Positions 35,164 to 47,180 are shown, counted from the first letter of the stretch. The stretch: 64,000 nt of DNA from Vermamoeba vermiformis (GCA_045837725.1 JBEWZL010000030.1:372001-436000), one strand, 5' to 3'. Numbers and translations: made by a program. Notes: a model not told the origin generated them from the sequence alone.

Positions 35164-36788
35164 CTAATCGTGAGCAAAGCTTAGTCCATGAATCTGACTC
35201 GTTAAAGGTTTCAAAATGGTCATCAATCCTTTGAGATTTTTCTTCGAAAAAGTGTACGTTGGTTTGCTCTCGAGAGCGAATCTGAGCTGGATCTCGCTCT
35301 GAGCATCGCATCCAGCGGTTATTGTAACTTTCCTAGTCGCCGAGCTATGCGGGGTAGATGTATTCTGCTTAATAGGCGCGATATATTTTTCAATATCGGC
35401 GAATAAGGCTCGTACAAGGGATGGTCGAAGTTGAACTGAAGCGGATCGACGAATACTTTTTGGGTTGTACAAGTTTTCATTGATATCGTACCAAAGAGCT
35501 TTAACAATACCTATTGATATTTAATTAGCATTATAATCAAATATAAATTAGTTTTTGTACCAGATGTGCTGCACTGAAAATCCCATCCGCGATCTCGAAA
35601 CAGTTCTCGGCCTCGTGGACAAACAGTCGACTATAAATATGATTAAACAATTATTATTTACCAATAATTAACTTACGTATTCGATTGAGAGCTCTTTATC
35701 AGCTTGTTTTTTATATTCTGCCGCAGTCAGATAAAAATTTGTAACTTCCGCAACTATGACAGTACATTTTAATCGTCGAATCTGCTAATATATATAACAT
35801 CGTTATTATACGTTCATACATACAGTGTTATTTACAATAACGCACCGAGTCATCGAGATTACTGCTCAAGTCTGGGACTGCAACAGTATTATGCTGATCT
35901 GCTTCATCGGTTACTTTTTTCACTTTTTTCTCCTTCTTCTTATTTTTGCAATAATTATATTCTATTTTTAGGTCATCAATTTGGACGTCAAAGCGTGTAA
36001 CATCGGCATCCGCGGTAAACTCGGACAAATGTTCGTTATCATACTCGTTGAGTAATTCTTCTAATTGAGCCTTGTTGGTCATATTAAACACTTGTAGTAC
36101 TCTTTTGTGCAGCTTAATAAACTCTTTGTTATTTTCAAACTTTTTTTGCTCATTTTTTAAATTTTCTTCTCGCAGTTCTCTGTCATTCCTGTACGTACAA
36201 TATATTTTAATAATACTATAATCATACTTATTATTATTATATATTGCGTACTTGCGAAGATATAGTTTGTGTTTTGTAGCGCTGCCATTGCCTGTTATCG
36301 TGCAACGGAATGAAGTTTCGGTTTCGTTATCGAATTCGCTTTCATACGTAACCGACGAGGTGCATTGAACGCTTATTCTTTTGCTAAATACACTATTCAC
36401 CTTTGCAATACGATGTGTGAGTTTAACGAGTTATAATTTCAAGTTGATCCTTCGTACCAAAGATCGGATCTGTTTGCACGTGCACGCGAGAGATTCTAGC
36501 GTCGTATTCGAGCACATAAAAATTACATTTTCGATCATTTCTATCGGAAGTGTTTCCTAGAATTAAGCAAATGAGCTGGTTTGTATTAACAATCGATTTT
36601 TAAGAGGAAATTTTAAAAAAATATTAGACGGCTTTAAAAATTCCCGCTAAACACTCGAGCGCTATCTATAACTATTTTTCAATAATTTAATAATTATTTC
36701 AGTAATTCTTGGTGGCTAGCCACGCAGATGTGCCAACGGGACTGACCTGGAACAACTTCCTTCTCTTAGGTGGCCTCTCTTCTTCCAT
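35164..36788 (-). CDS. F-box-like family protein, copy F
   Basis: Sixth and most distal paralogue. Exon 1 ends at ATG 36788 and encodes MEEERPPKRRKLFQ. The F-box-like exon has ETLPIEMIENVIFMC and LESLACTCKQIRSL. Next come a beta-rich exon (ETSFRCTITGNGSATKHKLY) and an exon with VFNMTNKAQLEELLNEYDN and VQIDDLKIEYNYCKN followed by a Lys/Glu run. It lacks the very long acidic linker of copies B and C; the last exon runs LRPSLVRALFADIEKYI to the C-terminal block LRFALESKPTYTFSKKN with LKGLMTILKPLTS. It appears complete. Same possible SCF-adaptor role as its paralogues, unproven. Confidence 0.7.
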
Positions 36789-36926
36789 TTTCTGGTTTTT
36801 TTTCTTCTTCACTAAATGAAAAGGCTTTCTGCGTGTGGTATTGCGGTCACCAGAAGACAGAAATGTGTGAGATCCTAATTTTTCAGTTTTCGTTGATTTG
36901 AAAGGTTTTTTTATTTCATAAGCCCA

Positions 36927-38508
36927 TTATACAAAATCATCAGTATTGTTACTATCATTTTGGATACTAGGCTGAAAGGTACTTTGTGGTTGGCTCTTAT
37001 GCATGTCTTCTACGAGTGCCATAGCCTCACCAATGCTCATGTCGCTGTTTAAGTTCACCGAAGAGTTATCGTGGATAATAATAGGCTCACTAGTCTCTAT
37101 AGGCTTTGAACTTTCGTCTTCGAACTCGATCACATCCGCGTTAGTCGTTACATTTGTATCATTTTTCTTATCGTTCTCTTCCTTATTTTCATTTTCATCA
37201 TGTATCTCCATATTATCGCCGTTAGTAACAAGCTCTTCATTATTATTAGCATTGTTAGCGTTATTTTCAAACTCCGCTAATTCGCTCTCCAAACACCACC
37301 TCGAATCGTTCGATTTGTCCGTCGTGTGATCTTTTTCGCGTAATTCAACGCGTGTTGTTTGATTGTCTGCTGTGTCCCACGTGACCAAGTGAATGTCATT
37401 CGGCTCAATATAGCTCACAACTTCACCACCAAAGTACAAACCAACGTCTTCGAACCAAACCTGGACAGTAAAATTAATAAAAGAATATCTAGTACCGCTT
37501 TTTTGTATCTTTGTGGGCCATAATTATTTCTCCCTTTCAATAAGACGAATAATTATCGAAAATTATTCGTTCAGCCATGAAGGGTTTACGACACGAAATT
37601 AAAGTTCTAAATAGAGTACGTACTTGAACTCGTTTGCCAACCAATGATCGAGCTCGTTCTCTATCTTCCTATAACATATTCATTGTTAGTATCGGTATTG
37701 TAACCGAGGATAATGTCGCAAAAGTGAGGTACCTCGGTCGGTCCCGACGGTCTTTGCGGCAATTTCTTGCCGGTGGCTGTGGGATAAGGATGTGTTTGCA
37801 ACAATTGTTTGACGCGTCCTTGATCGTCGTTGATGAGCATGCCTCCTTTCCAATGTCCCAACATTGTACCAATTTCTTTGTTTCGTTCAAACTCCATTTC
37901 AATATCTGCTTTAGTGCCCTAATTATGCAAAAATAAGTCACTATGCATCGGTAAATAAATAAAGTGTATTTTCAGACTTATAGGATGCCATTATTACCTT
38001 CCATTTTTCGGCGATGTATTCGACTAAACTTTGACGGCCTAATAATCGCTGTGTTTTAGCTCGTAACTCTGTAGGAGCCTAAATAATCCTTCGTAATTAA
38101 TATTGGAATAAAATAAGCACTAATTATCGTTTTTGGACTTGCCCACTGAGGTAAAAACTCTTTGACAATTTTATCCCATTCTCCGATGCCAAATTTTTCG
38201 ATACCGCGTGCTAAATAATCTCGTTCTAGTTCTCCCCATTTTCGCATCATTATTTTGTCTTTTTTGGGCTTGAAATAACTGAATAAATCAAATATTAATT
38301 TTTAAAAATTACCAAAAATACTGTAATAATTTCGTAGCGCATTATATTATCCCTATAATACGTACTCTTCATTTATAGCGCCATCTTCTTTAATCATATC
38401 TTTGGGACTGAACTTCAATCGCATCTGGCGGACCCATTCTTGCCGTTCCTCTTCGCTCCAATTTCTGGAGTCAGTTCCTTTAAATTTGCTTAGTGAACTT
38501 TGAGCCAT
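36927..38508 (-). CDS. SANT/Myb-domain protein with Tudor-like domain
   Basis: Probable nuclear/chromatin protein. The start is MAQSSLSKFKGTDSRNW at 38508. A Trp-rich SANT/Myb-like repeat follows (WGELERDYLARGIEKFG, then GEWDKIVKEFLPQW). The next exons have RLLGRQSLVEYIAEKW and a conserved block MLGHWKGGMLINDDQG. Then comes a Tudor/agenet-like beta segment (KRVQVWFEDVGLYFGGEV then IHLVTWDTADNQTTR). The C-terminal exon (36927 to about 37439) is acidic and Asn-rich, with no clear fold. SANT plus Tudor-like modules usually bind histone tails or DNA; the specific complex is unknown. Five or six short introns. The gene ends 139 bp from the start of F-box copy F. Confidence 0.7.
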
Positions 38509-38636
38509 ATTAGTATAATATCAAATCTGCTGTGTTGATGTTCGAACAATAATTTAAAATTGCGCGGGAACGGGATCAGCACGTGGTTCGGTCAAAATTT
38601 GTCAGCCCAGTCATTTTATTTAATTAATAAGTATAC

Positions 38637-39245
38637 ATGAACACTATTATTAGAGGATTAGCTACACAGGTTAATAAAATGGCTGATAAGGTTGAATGGG
38701 ATAAAACTCGCAAGACTTTCGTATTGAACTTGCCCAACAAAGGTACAATTATATTATATTAAAATATAATCATAATAGTATTTACAATGCGTATGATGTA
38801 ATTTAGAAGCTGCAATGATTACAGAAAATCTTAAAAAATATTTGAAATTAATTTTGACGTTTCTAGACGAGGCCCTTGTTGAATATGAAGATATCGATGC
38901 TAACACGTGGAATTTTGCGCACACTTTCGTAAGTAATTTCAAATATTTTTTTATTGGTGCAGCGCTTAATTTAATGCTCGGGTTTTTAGGTGCCTGAATC
39001 CGCTCGCGGAGGTGGTGTTGCAGCTAAAGTCGTCAAGGTGCGTAATTAGCAGTACTAAAATTGTTTAATTTGTCGTGCGAGCGGAGTTTGAAGGAGATCT
39101 GATCGGGCTGACTTTTGTTCAGGGCGCTTTTGACTATGCCGTCGAGAATAACAAAAAAGTAATCCCTTCATGTTGGTACGTTAAAGACGTATTTTTGCCT
39201 AAACATCCTGAATACGCGAAGAACGTGGTCAATGCCAAGATCTAG
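38637..39245 (+). CDS. NATD1-like GNAT-fold N-acetyltransferase
   Basis: Small acyl-CoA N-acetyltransferase of the NATD1/YjdJ (COG2388) type. Exons: 38637-38742, 38807-38928, 38990-39037 and 39123-39245, in frame. Typical features are the strand pair VEWDKTRKTFVLNL, the acetyl-CoA loop region VPESARGGGVAAKVVKGAFD in place of the usual 'VP..rGrGia..L', and the CWYVKDVF end block. There are two possible starts: ATG 38637 gives a 14-residue leader with few acidic residues (MNTIIRGLATQVNK) that could be a mitochondrial presequence, and an internal ATG follows at 38679. The middle is longer than usual for the family. Substrate unknown. It shares a short upstream region with the SANT gene, which is divergent. 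Confidence 0.75.
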
Positions 39246-39329
39246 AACGAGTTCCGATCAAAAACCATTTTTTTGTACAAAGACGCTATTGTTTATAAAT
39301 TGACAAATATTATTTACAAGGTGCTTATT

Positions 39330-40948
39330 TTATTGTTTGTATTTTTCGATCAAGGCCATCACTTCCTCTTCAGATGCGTTCACTGCTTCGGACTTTGTTT
39401 GTAGCGCTGACAATTGCGTCAATTCGTCGGGCATTACCTTATTAGGAAACTCGCCTAAGCTTTCAGTAACAACTTTAGCAAACTTTGCAGGGTGAGCGGT
39501 GCCTAAGCAGACTAAAGGAGTAAGATGAAGTTTTGAAACTACATCCGATCCGGCTTTAACTCCGACAGCAGTATGCGGGTCCAAAACATATTGATACTTC
39601 TCATAATACTCCTTAATAGTCTTCTTAATATCTTCTTCGGACACACGCGATGATTTGAAGGTTTGTTGTGCTCGATCCAGAACAGATCCATCGACGGTCA
39701 GTTTTCCGGTAGTCTTGAAGACATTCATCCAATCAGATATGGTGCTCGCACTCGAGTTGGATAGGTAATATAAATATCGTTCGAAATTAGAAGAAATTTG
39801 AATGTCCATTGACGGCGTTGAGGTTTCTTTGACACCTTCTTGATGGTACTCTCCACGCTTGAAAAATCGATCCAAAATGTCATTTTCATTTGTAGCGACT
39901 ATTAATTGATCGATTGGCAGGCCCATTGCACGTGCATAGTATCCTAAAAAGGAAATAAAGTTAGCCTATTCCAAAACATAAAAATAACTAATCTTCAACT
40001 GCTCAATTTTGCAGATACAATGTCTATATTGGACTATATGACTATTATACGATATATTTACCTGCTAAAATGTCGCCAAAATTGCCAGTTGGAACGGAAA
40101 AATTGACTTTTTGACCAAGCGTGATCCGATTGTCGCGTGCAAGTTGATAATAGGCATGGAAATAATATACTATTTGTGCCAATATACGAGCCCAGTTGAT
40201 CGAGTTGACAGCTGAGATATTGTGACGTTGTTTGAACTCTTGTCGGCCGAAAACGGATTTGACAATATTTTGAGCGTCATCAAAAGTGCTGTTTTTGACT
40301 GCCAGACAGTGTACATTAGGATCCAATATCGATGTCATTTGCAGTTCTTGAATAGGACTGACTTTGCCTTGCGGGAATAAGATGAAAACTTGAATATTTT
40401 TTTTTCCGCGCATCCCGTGAATTGCTGCGCTGCCAGTATCTAACTTTGTATTAGTATCATATAATTAATCGATGAATATCCTATAATTGGTATTTACCTC
40501 CAGAAGTTGCACCTAAGATCGTAATGTGTTGATTTTGGTTGGCTCCATCTGGCTTTGTCAAAAAATATTCAAATAAATTGCCCAAAAATTGGAGAGCGAC
40601 GTCTTTGAATGAATAGGTAGGTCCATGAAACAGTTCCAATATCCAAACTGGTCCAACCGATCGGCAAGGAGCAATAAGTTGGTCTCTGAAATTATTACGA
40701 TACGAAGCGGTTATAATTCGTTGAAGATCCGCGTCTGAAACTTCTTTCGGGTCAATATACAATCGCAAGATATTATAGCAAAGCGATTTGTAATCCAAAT
40801 TGCTCCACTCGCTGATCTTTGACTGAATCTGCGGGATGTTCTCTGGAATGAACAATCCGCCATCAGGAGCGAGTCCACCCATTACTACTTGCTCGAACGA
40901 CCATCCTGAGACCTGTCCTCGAGTGCTTTTATATGTGTATGTTGACAT
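39330..40948 (-). CDS. THR4: Threonine synthase (PLP-dependent)
   Basis: Converts O-phospho-L-homoserine to L-threonine, the last step of threonine synthesis. Three exons: 40481-40948, about 40060-40440 and 39330-39950. The N-terminus MSTYTYKSTRGQVSGWSFEQ is typical of the fungal/bacterial long form, which is about 500 residues. The PLP lysine lies in HGPTYSFKDVALQ. ILGATSG then DTGSAA is the conserved substrate/PLP phosphate motif, split by an intron, and SVPTGNFGDILAG is the phosphate-binding loop. The C-terminal domain is complete (HPAKFAKVV). It lies head-to-head with homoserine kinase, 68 bp between the start codons, so the two enzymes that act in sequence probably share a promoter. Very secure call. 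Confidence 0.95.
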
Positions 40949-41016
40949 CTCGAGAAAATAATAAATGAAAATGTTCCGCTATCAAATTTAATTCTGATCT
41001 GCCTCGTGTGAACACA
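40949..41016. promoter_or_regulatory. Bidirectional promoter of threonine synthase and homoserine kinase
   Basis: Only 68 bp separate the two divergent start codons, AT-rich near the threonine synthase side. It must contain the 5' UTRs and core elements for both genes. No specific factor site can be named from sequence. Confidence 0.65.
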
Positions 41017-42486
41017 ATGGCAAACACCTCAACTAATGAATGGCACTTTAATATGCCTTGTTCCAGCGCTAATGTAGGTCCAGGGTTTGATGTACTTGGA
41101 ATGGCGCTAGATCTTTACATGAGGTAAGATAAAACTCGCTCCTAAATTTTTTAAACAGTCTGAAATTAATGTAAATAATAATATTGTGTCCATATATGTC
41201 AATTCAAAGTTGTTTAAGCGAGCAGATATTTTTTGTAGATTTTTTTCAAAATACTTTTCAAGATCTGGTTGCATATGCAATAGCGACTGTCTTTAAGATT
41301 AACCGGTAATTAATTTTTGTATCATTTTAGGGTTACAGTACGCAAAAGCATGCAATCAGATGACACGTTGACTTTCAAAGGCCGAGGCAGCGACGTTATC
41401 CCTTCAAACAAGACCAATCTCATCTATCAAGCATTTATGCACGTAATTAACGAGCTTAAAGTCGAACGAAAGTTCTTCATCGATATTGAAATTAACAACG
41501 ACATTCCTGTTGGAAAAGGCAAGCATTAGATTTCTAGAGCGTGGCTCAAATTCGCAAATTTGGAAATATTAGTATTTAACAAGCTATATTTCCGCTATAA
41601 TAGTTTTAAATAGCTAATTAGAAGTTGCCTTTAAATTTTTCTGACGAGAGCTTTAAGGACTTGGAAGCTCCGGTGTAGCAGTAGCAGCAGGTGTTATTAT
41701 AGCCAACAGCTGTTACGATCTAAAATTAGCTACACAACAAATACTACAACAATGTTTGAAAATCGAAAAGCATCCGGACAACTTTACGCCTACAATCGTC
41801 GGAGGCTTTACAGCGTGCATGACCTCAGAACATGACGATAAGATTGTATATAATAAGATACCCGTTAATAGCAAGGTAATAATAGCACTTTTAAATCGTC
41901 GCGTACTGGTTTTATTTGGCTGAAATTTTTTCTCCGAAGAAATTTGGCCCAAAATGTTTTGATAGAGGTCTCACGTATTATTTGTAGATTAAAGCAGTCA
42001 TTGTAGTACCTAATTTCGAACTGCCGACTTCTCAAGCTCGTCAAGTACTGCCACAACAATATTCGAGAGCAGATCTCGTTTTCAATCTCCAACGAGCCGT
42101 TACACTCATTTCAGCGTTACAAGGTACCTTATTCTTCGATATATACTGTGTTAATACCGTATACCAGGCGATGTTACGTCTGAATCAGTTCAATTTGCTA
42201 TTCGTGAAGCGATGAAGGATCGCATCCACCAGCCTTACAGATCTAAGCTCGTCCCTGGGCTAACTGAATGGTAACAAATCACATATTTAATCTCTTAATA
42301 CTAATACTGTACTTAGTATCCAATTAACTATGCCTGCTTGGAGTTTGTTTGAGTGGCGCGGGTCCCAGTATTTGTGCCCTCGCGATTGACAACTTTAATG
42401 ACATCGGCAACAGGATCAAAAGCATTCTGAAAGACAAACAAATCGACGCAGAGCACTTTGTATTGAATATTGTCAAGACAGAGTAA
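41017..42486 (+). CDS. THR1: Homoserine kinase (GHMP kinase family)
   Basis: Phosphorylates L-homoserine, feeding the neighbouring threonine synthase. Exons: 41017-41123, 41331-41518, 41658-41875, 41988-42123, 42168-42270 and about 42317-42486. Family marks: the N-terminal PCSSANVGPGFDVLGMAL, the ATP-binding loop PVGKGLGSSGVAVAAG (split by an intron), KHPDNFTPTIVGGF, and the C-terminal VCLSGAGPS. The intron at 41519-41657 is a GC-AG intron (AG|GCAAGC). Oddity: the last exon, entered from the normal acceptor at about 42316 (TTAG), opens in one frame (CIQLTMP), while the conserved LGVCLSGAGPSICALA continues in another. The switch lies near 42336-42342. Either the sequence has lost a few bases there or the gene is damaged. 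Confidence 0.88.
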
Positions 42487-42573
42487 ACAGTAGTTTATCA
42501 GATCTGCGAACCACTATTGGTTCAATAACAAAAAAGAACATACTAATGTACATCGTTTATTTTGACGTCTTGT

Positions 42574-44694
42574 TCATGCGCTTTGATTAACAGTACCCGC
42601 TGTATTATCGGCATTCTCGGGCCTGCGCTGCGTATTACCAGATCCGGATGGACTTTTATCGGGCATGAACCAGACTTGAATGAAGGTAATAAGACCTAAT
42701 AATACCGACTCTACATATATTGCTACTAGCCCAAAAATGATGCTCTTGTAGACAATGCAATACCGCAGGATGAAAGCGCAGGGAGGATAAATACAGGCAA
42801 AAATTGCCGAGATAATAATCGATACGCGGCTCTAAATACACTAATCTTAATATATATGTACTATTGTGGTATTTTAACATTTTGATTTACCTTCATAAGG
42901 CTATCTAATCGAGATTTACTATCGGCATTCATTTTCTCGGATCGATTAATAATCTCCAACGCTTTAACGGCTATCAATCATTTAGTAATATATTAATATT
43001 AAGATAGTAGAACAACGTACCGACAATGATGTAGAAACAAGCGACGATCATGCCAGTAGCCAACGAAATTGCTGCCAGCCCGACGAAAAGCGGTAGAATA
43101 GTAATGTAGATCAATAATAAGGCATTGATTGCTGGTAGTACTATAATAATAGCAACGAGGATCCAGAATGGTATCTGCATTCTGATCAAAAAGTCAGTAC
43201 GCGAACTTTTATGAATTTCCAAATAAGGCAATACTCACTTTTTGGACAAGAACGCTTGTACTTTTGTGTCTGCGAACTGATTGATGACTTCGAACCAGAA
43301 GAATGCCATCAGCACCAACGCTGCGACTGAGAAACAGAAAGTTAAGGAATAAATATGAAAGAGTGAAGTTGACATCAGTGGGCAATGTATGAATATTATA
43401 TGAAAGGATACATGACCACGTAGCAGGCCAAGTGTCAATAAATGCATCTATAGCAGCACTATATATTCCCCAAGTCAAGAGCGGATCTATCCATCGCACG
43501 ATCATCACTGAAATGAAATCGAGTGAAACGTTAGACCAAAACTAAATACATAATAAAGGTTACATAGACGTACAAATGCAAAATACCGCTTGAAAGAACA
43601 AATAAACAAAGCTGATGTTCCAGATAAAGCCAGTCTCTTTCACTTTTCGGACAAACTTGTAGATCACGAGCGCGAGTAGCAAGAGATAAAATACAAAGAA
43701 TACAGCGTTCAATGCGATGAACCACCATGTGTATGCGATTTTTTTATGCCACATACTGACGCCTGTAATAATTGTCGTCAATATTGACCAGTCTGTAATT
43801 ATTTAAAATTGGAGATCTTTGGCAAAACAGTGTAGCTTATAAGTAGGATAGCCAATCTACGTACCAGGGGTAATTTCCAACGTCACGTACGGTGAGTGGG
43901 CGAGAAGATCTGTTAAACTTAGGTAATCCGGTTTTGACACCTTAGAAAGTAGAGTTAGTTTTGCAGCTGTCATATTTACGATATAAACACTAATGCTTAC
44001 CAATACAGCGGGAATCTCAAGTGGAGATCGGCTGAGCGGAATACGAGATCTTCTACCATTAAATTCGGGTGGATTCAAATCGCTAATAAGTACTGCAGCT
44101 GCTCCAGCTATATCATAAATACGTTAGTGATGCCGGAATTAATTTATATTGTCTAAATTCTGAGAGGAAAGAAATTCTGAGAGGAAAGAAATTCTGAGCG
44201 AAATTTTCCTAATTTGAAGCGCAGCCTGAATTATGAGCGCGAGCGACGTACCATTGACTGCTGCGGCATATTGATTCACAGGAGTGCAAGGTGCTATTGG
44301 TATAAAAGCAATCATGCCTTCAGCTGAGTACGGAACGCATCCAGGATACTGGAAAATAAAAATTTGTTAGATCGAACTGTAGGTCTTAGATTATAGCTAA
44401 ACTCTACCACTATCTTATCTTTTGTGCATAATACAATTGTAATATTTGTACCTGAAACGTAACATTGCCAATAACTTTGAAATCAGTGGGTCCACCGACA
44501 AATCCGTTTGTTAGAGCGGGCGTATTGAACTCAGGATTGCTGTACAATGAATACATTAGCAAAAAATGCATATTTGATATTTAAAAATGCTATTTGACTT
44601 ACAGTACGATTGGAAAAATGATGCGGCTTGCGGATGTGAAAGCAATTATTAGCAATACGACAGCAAAATGCAATAGACCATGGTGTTTGTACAT
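42574..44694 (-). CDS. PA-like ectodomain plus seven-TM protein, copy ii
   Basis: Best preserved member of the family. About eleven short exons. The signal peptide (HFAVVLLIIAFTSAS) is followed by NPEFNTPALTNGFVGGP and a protease-associated (PA)-like ectodomain: Cys at YPGCVPYSAEGMIAFI, then CTPVNQYAAAVNGAGAAVLI, GRRSRIPLSRSPLEIP and VSKPDYLSLTDLL. After the ectodomain come about seven hydrophobic helices, e.g. WFIALNAVFFVFYLLLLAL, FVYLFFQAVFCI, ALVLMAFFWFEVI, PFWILVAIIIVLPAINALL, LFVGLAAISLATGMIVACF, then an exon with IIISAIFACIYPPCAFI and a final VLLGLITFIQVWFMPDKSP. The C-tail is short and polar. The layout resembles PA-headed membrane receptors; no known family is assigned. Four copies plus one permuted copy are in the window. 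Confidence 0.72.
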
Positions 44695-44927
44695 CTCTGT
44701 GTCACACCGTGACATTTGTTATAAATAACTCGGTCTAGTGTCAAGCGTCGTTTGCAAGCTGAAAGGGTGCTCTTTTTTGGCTAAAACTTAAAAAGGGCAA
44801 GCCGGATTAGGTTCAAGTTTTGTCTATTTATATTATCATAAATTTGCTCATAATTGGAACTCAAAATTATTTGTGTTCGTAATGTAAAATTTACTAGTGT
44901 GTAGATTTTTAATTTAAAAATCTGTTA
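44695..44927. other. Promoter flank of PA-7TM copy ii
   Basis: AT-rich spacer. The stretch just upstream of the ATG (GACACTAGACCGAGTTATTT and following) resembles the DNA upstream of the start in the permuted copy at about 32900, which shows that promoter DNA was copied too. Confidence 0.5.
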
Positions 44928-45588
44928 CAGTCGGATTTAGTTATAATGGGTGCAATGTTTAAAAAAAAAAAGCTCTGCACCACGACGCAGGCGTCCTTAT
45001 GAAGGGATACTTCTGTTGTGGACAGAAGACCTATCATACTTTATTGTCCGTGGGGTATGGACCTGGTCGATAAGCTTCATAGACCACGGATCAATGCTGA
45101 AATCGGATCGGTACTCCCATTAAGGGCATTGAAGCGTACAATGCCCTCTATAATTTATTTCTATTCATCACTCAAGCACCTGAGCAAGGCCACTCCTCAC
45201 GTTTAATTTAGTGGCGGTGGAAGAGATTTTAAATATATTTATGTATATGTTGAGACCAGTGCAGTGAACCTATGCTCTTGCCCAGTAATTTTAAATAATT
45301 AGAGAGAACGCCGCAATGACTTTCGCGCGTCAATCGGTCAAACTAATTCTCTATTTGCCTTCAAAGGCGATCTTTTGATATGGAAAATTGTGCTTCGTAT
45401 TCATAAATTTGTCCGACTGACAATGTGCTCGTCATTTTCGCGGGCAGTTTTGATTCGCAAGACTTATTGCAGTGAGAAGTTTTCATTTAAACGAAAAATT
45501 CTCGAAAGAGCGATTGAAAACGAAATATTTAGAGATTTCAAAAGCTTGAAAAGATTTCAATTTTGCCCATTATAATTAAATCCGACTG
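44928..45588. mobile_element. Mariner/Tc1-like non-autonomous element (MITE)
   Basis: 661 bp bounded by inverted repeats that begin CAGTCGGATTTA and run about 22 bp (44928-44949 against 45567-45588), with one mismatch. Both ends abut TA (44926-44927 and 45589-45590), the target of Tc1/mariner transposases. The inside has short open frames with no transposase motif (no DDE/DDD pattern), so it would need a transposase in trans. Confidence 0.7.
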
Positions 45589-45590
45589 TA

Positions 45591-46252
45591 ATATTTGAGC
45601 GCGAAGATAATTACCTCGTATTCTCTATGCCTTCCTTGCCAACCATTATTTAACTAATCGTTATTAATTTACTCTATTGTTAGACCATAGTTTAATTCGT
45701 GCAACGGCCTCGTGGTGTGGTGTATTTGTCTGTAATCGAAATGATAAAAACAAAGTAATTTGTTTGCTTACGAATGAAAGCACAATGCTATCGGCTTCTA
45801 TCATGATAGAGTAAATTATGTTGTTCGCTGTTTAATACGCTTAAAATAATGGTGAAGGCGAATCAGATCGAGTTTCTCGAGCAAATCTAGGTAACTATCA
45901 ATTAAGTAATTGTTTTTCTATTTACCCGACAAAATTATATAATTTATGTTCAAAATTTTAACGTGGAGCGTTTGGAAAACACGAAGCGCACAGATTAAAA
46001 GGGATGGCGAAAATACCTTCCTTGTTCAATGCCTGTTGCGTTTTTGATATCATTACACTCGTGCCCTCAAGGAGAAACGGACATTTACAATTGAGCCGAG
46101 CGCTTCTCGAATGAAAATAATCAATGTCCGGCCAAACGGAGAAATATAATTGACGCGAGCGAAGGATCCAAGGCCAAATACAAAAAGAAAAACAGATTAG
46201 TAGTCTATCATCAACAACTTAATAGCAACAACAAATACTACCACTGCAAATC
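45591..46252. other. Intergenic region upstream of the SDR gene
   Basis: AT-rich. No gene, repeat or RNA is supported. The last 100 bp before 46253 should hold the promoter and 5' UTR of the SDR gene. Confidence 0.5.
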
Positions 46253-47180
46253 ATGTCTTCTGCTACTGAATCAAGAGTTTGGCTCATTACCGGCTGCTCA
46301 TCTGGATTTGGCTTTGAACTCGTTCGTGCAGCTCTTGCTCGTGGCGAAAAAGTTATTGCTACTGCTCGTTCAATCGACAAGATCGAGGAATTGAAGGCCG
46401 CCGGCGCTGCTACTCTGAGCTTGGATGTGACAAGTCCTCTTTCTGAACTCAAAGCTGTAGCCGAGAGAGCGATTGCCATTTATGGAAAAGTTGATGTATT
46501 AATCAACAACGCTGCATTCATCTTGCAAGGTGCCATCGAAGAGAATACGTAAGTAGCGAGCAAAAATTCGGTTTAGATCTAACTTTGACTTTTCTAGACC
46601 TGAAGAGACCTTCCAACAATTCAACACTAACGTATTTGGATTACTCAACGTCACTCGCGCATTTTTACCTCACATGCGTGCTCGCAAATCCGGGGTTATC
46701 GTAAACATTGGAAGTATCGGCGGATGGGGTGGCGCCGCAGGAGCAGGACTCTATTGCTCGACTAAATTCGCGTTAGAAGGCATTACTGAAGCATTACGCA
46801 GTGAAGTAGCACATCTGGGCATCAAAGTCACAGTCATTGAACCAGGCTACTTTCGTACTCAATTGCTCAAGCCAGGCAACACGCAAGCCTCTAGTACTAT
46901 CCAGGACTATGAAGCCAGTGTCGGCCCCGTGAGAAAAATGCTCGAAGCTTATAATGGAAAACAACCTGGAGACCCCAAAAAGGCCGCCGAACGCATCGTG
47001 GACATTGTAACGCAATCTGGCACCGCGCAAGGCCGAGAAATTCCAGTACGCGTTGCATTAGGCACGGATGCTTATGCCTATATTAAAGGCGCCATCGAAC
47101 AGTCGTTGAAGGACTTGGAAGCATGGAAAGATGTTACAATTACAACGGATCACGATGACGTTAAACAAGCAGCTCATTAA
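46253..47180 (+). CDS. Classical short-chain dehydrogenase/reductase (SDR)
   Basis: NAD(P)-dependent oxidoreductase of the classical SDR type. Two exons (46253-46548 and 46598-47180) give about 292 residues. Motifs: cofactor loop LITGCSSGFGFEL (TGxxxGxG), DVTSP after strand 4, LINNAAF, catalytic Ser in IVNIGSIGG and the YxxxK pair in GLYCSTKFALEG, then EPGYFRTQLL. TARS after strand 2 carries an Arg that favours NADP(H). It resembles fungal and bacterial oxidoreductases annotated as 'retinol dehydrogenase-like', but the substrate cannot be told. It lies between two PA-7TM genes and ends 44 bp before the convergent stop of copy iii. Confidence 0.9.
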
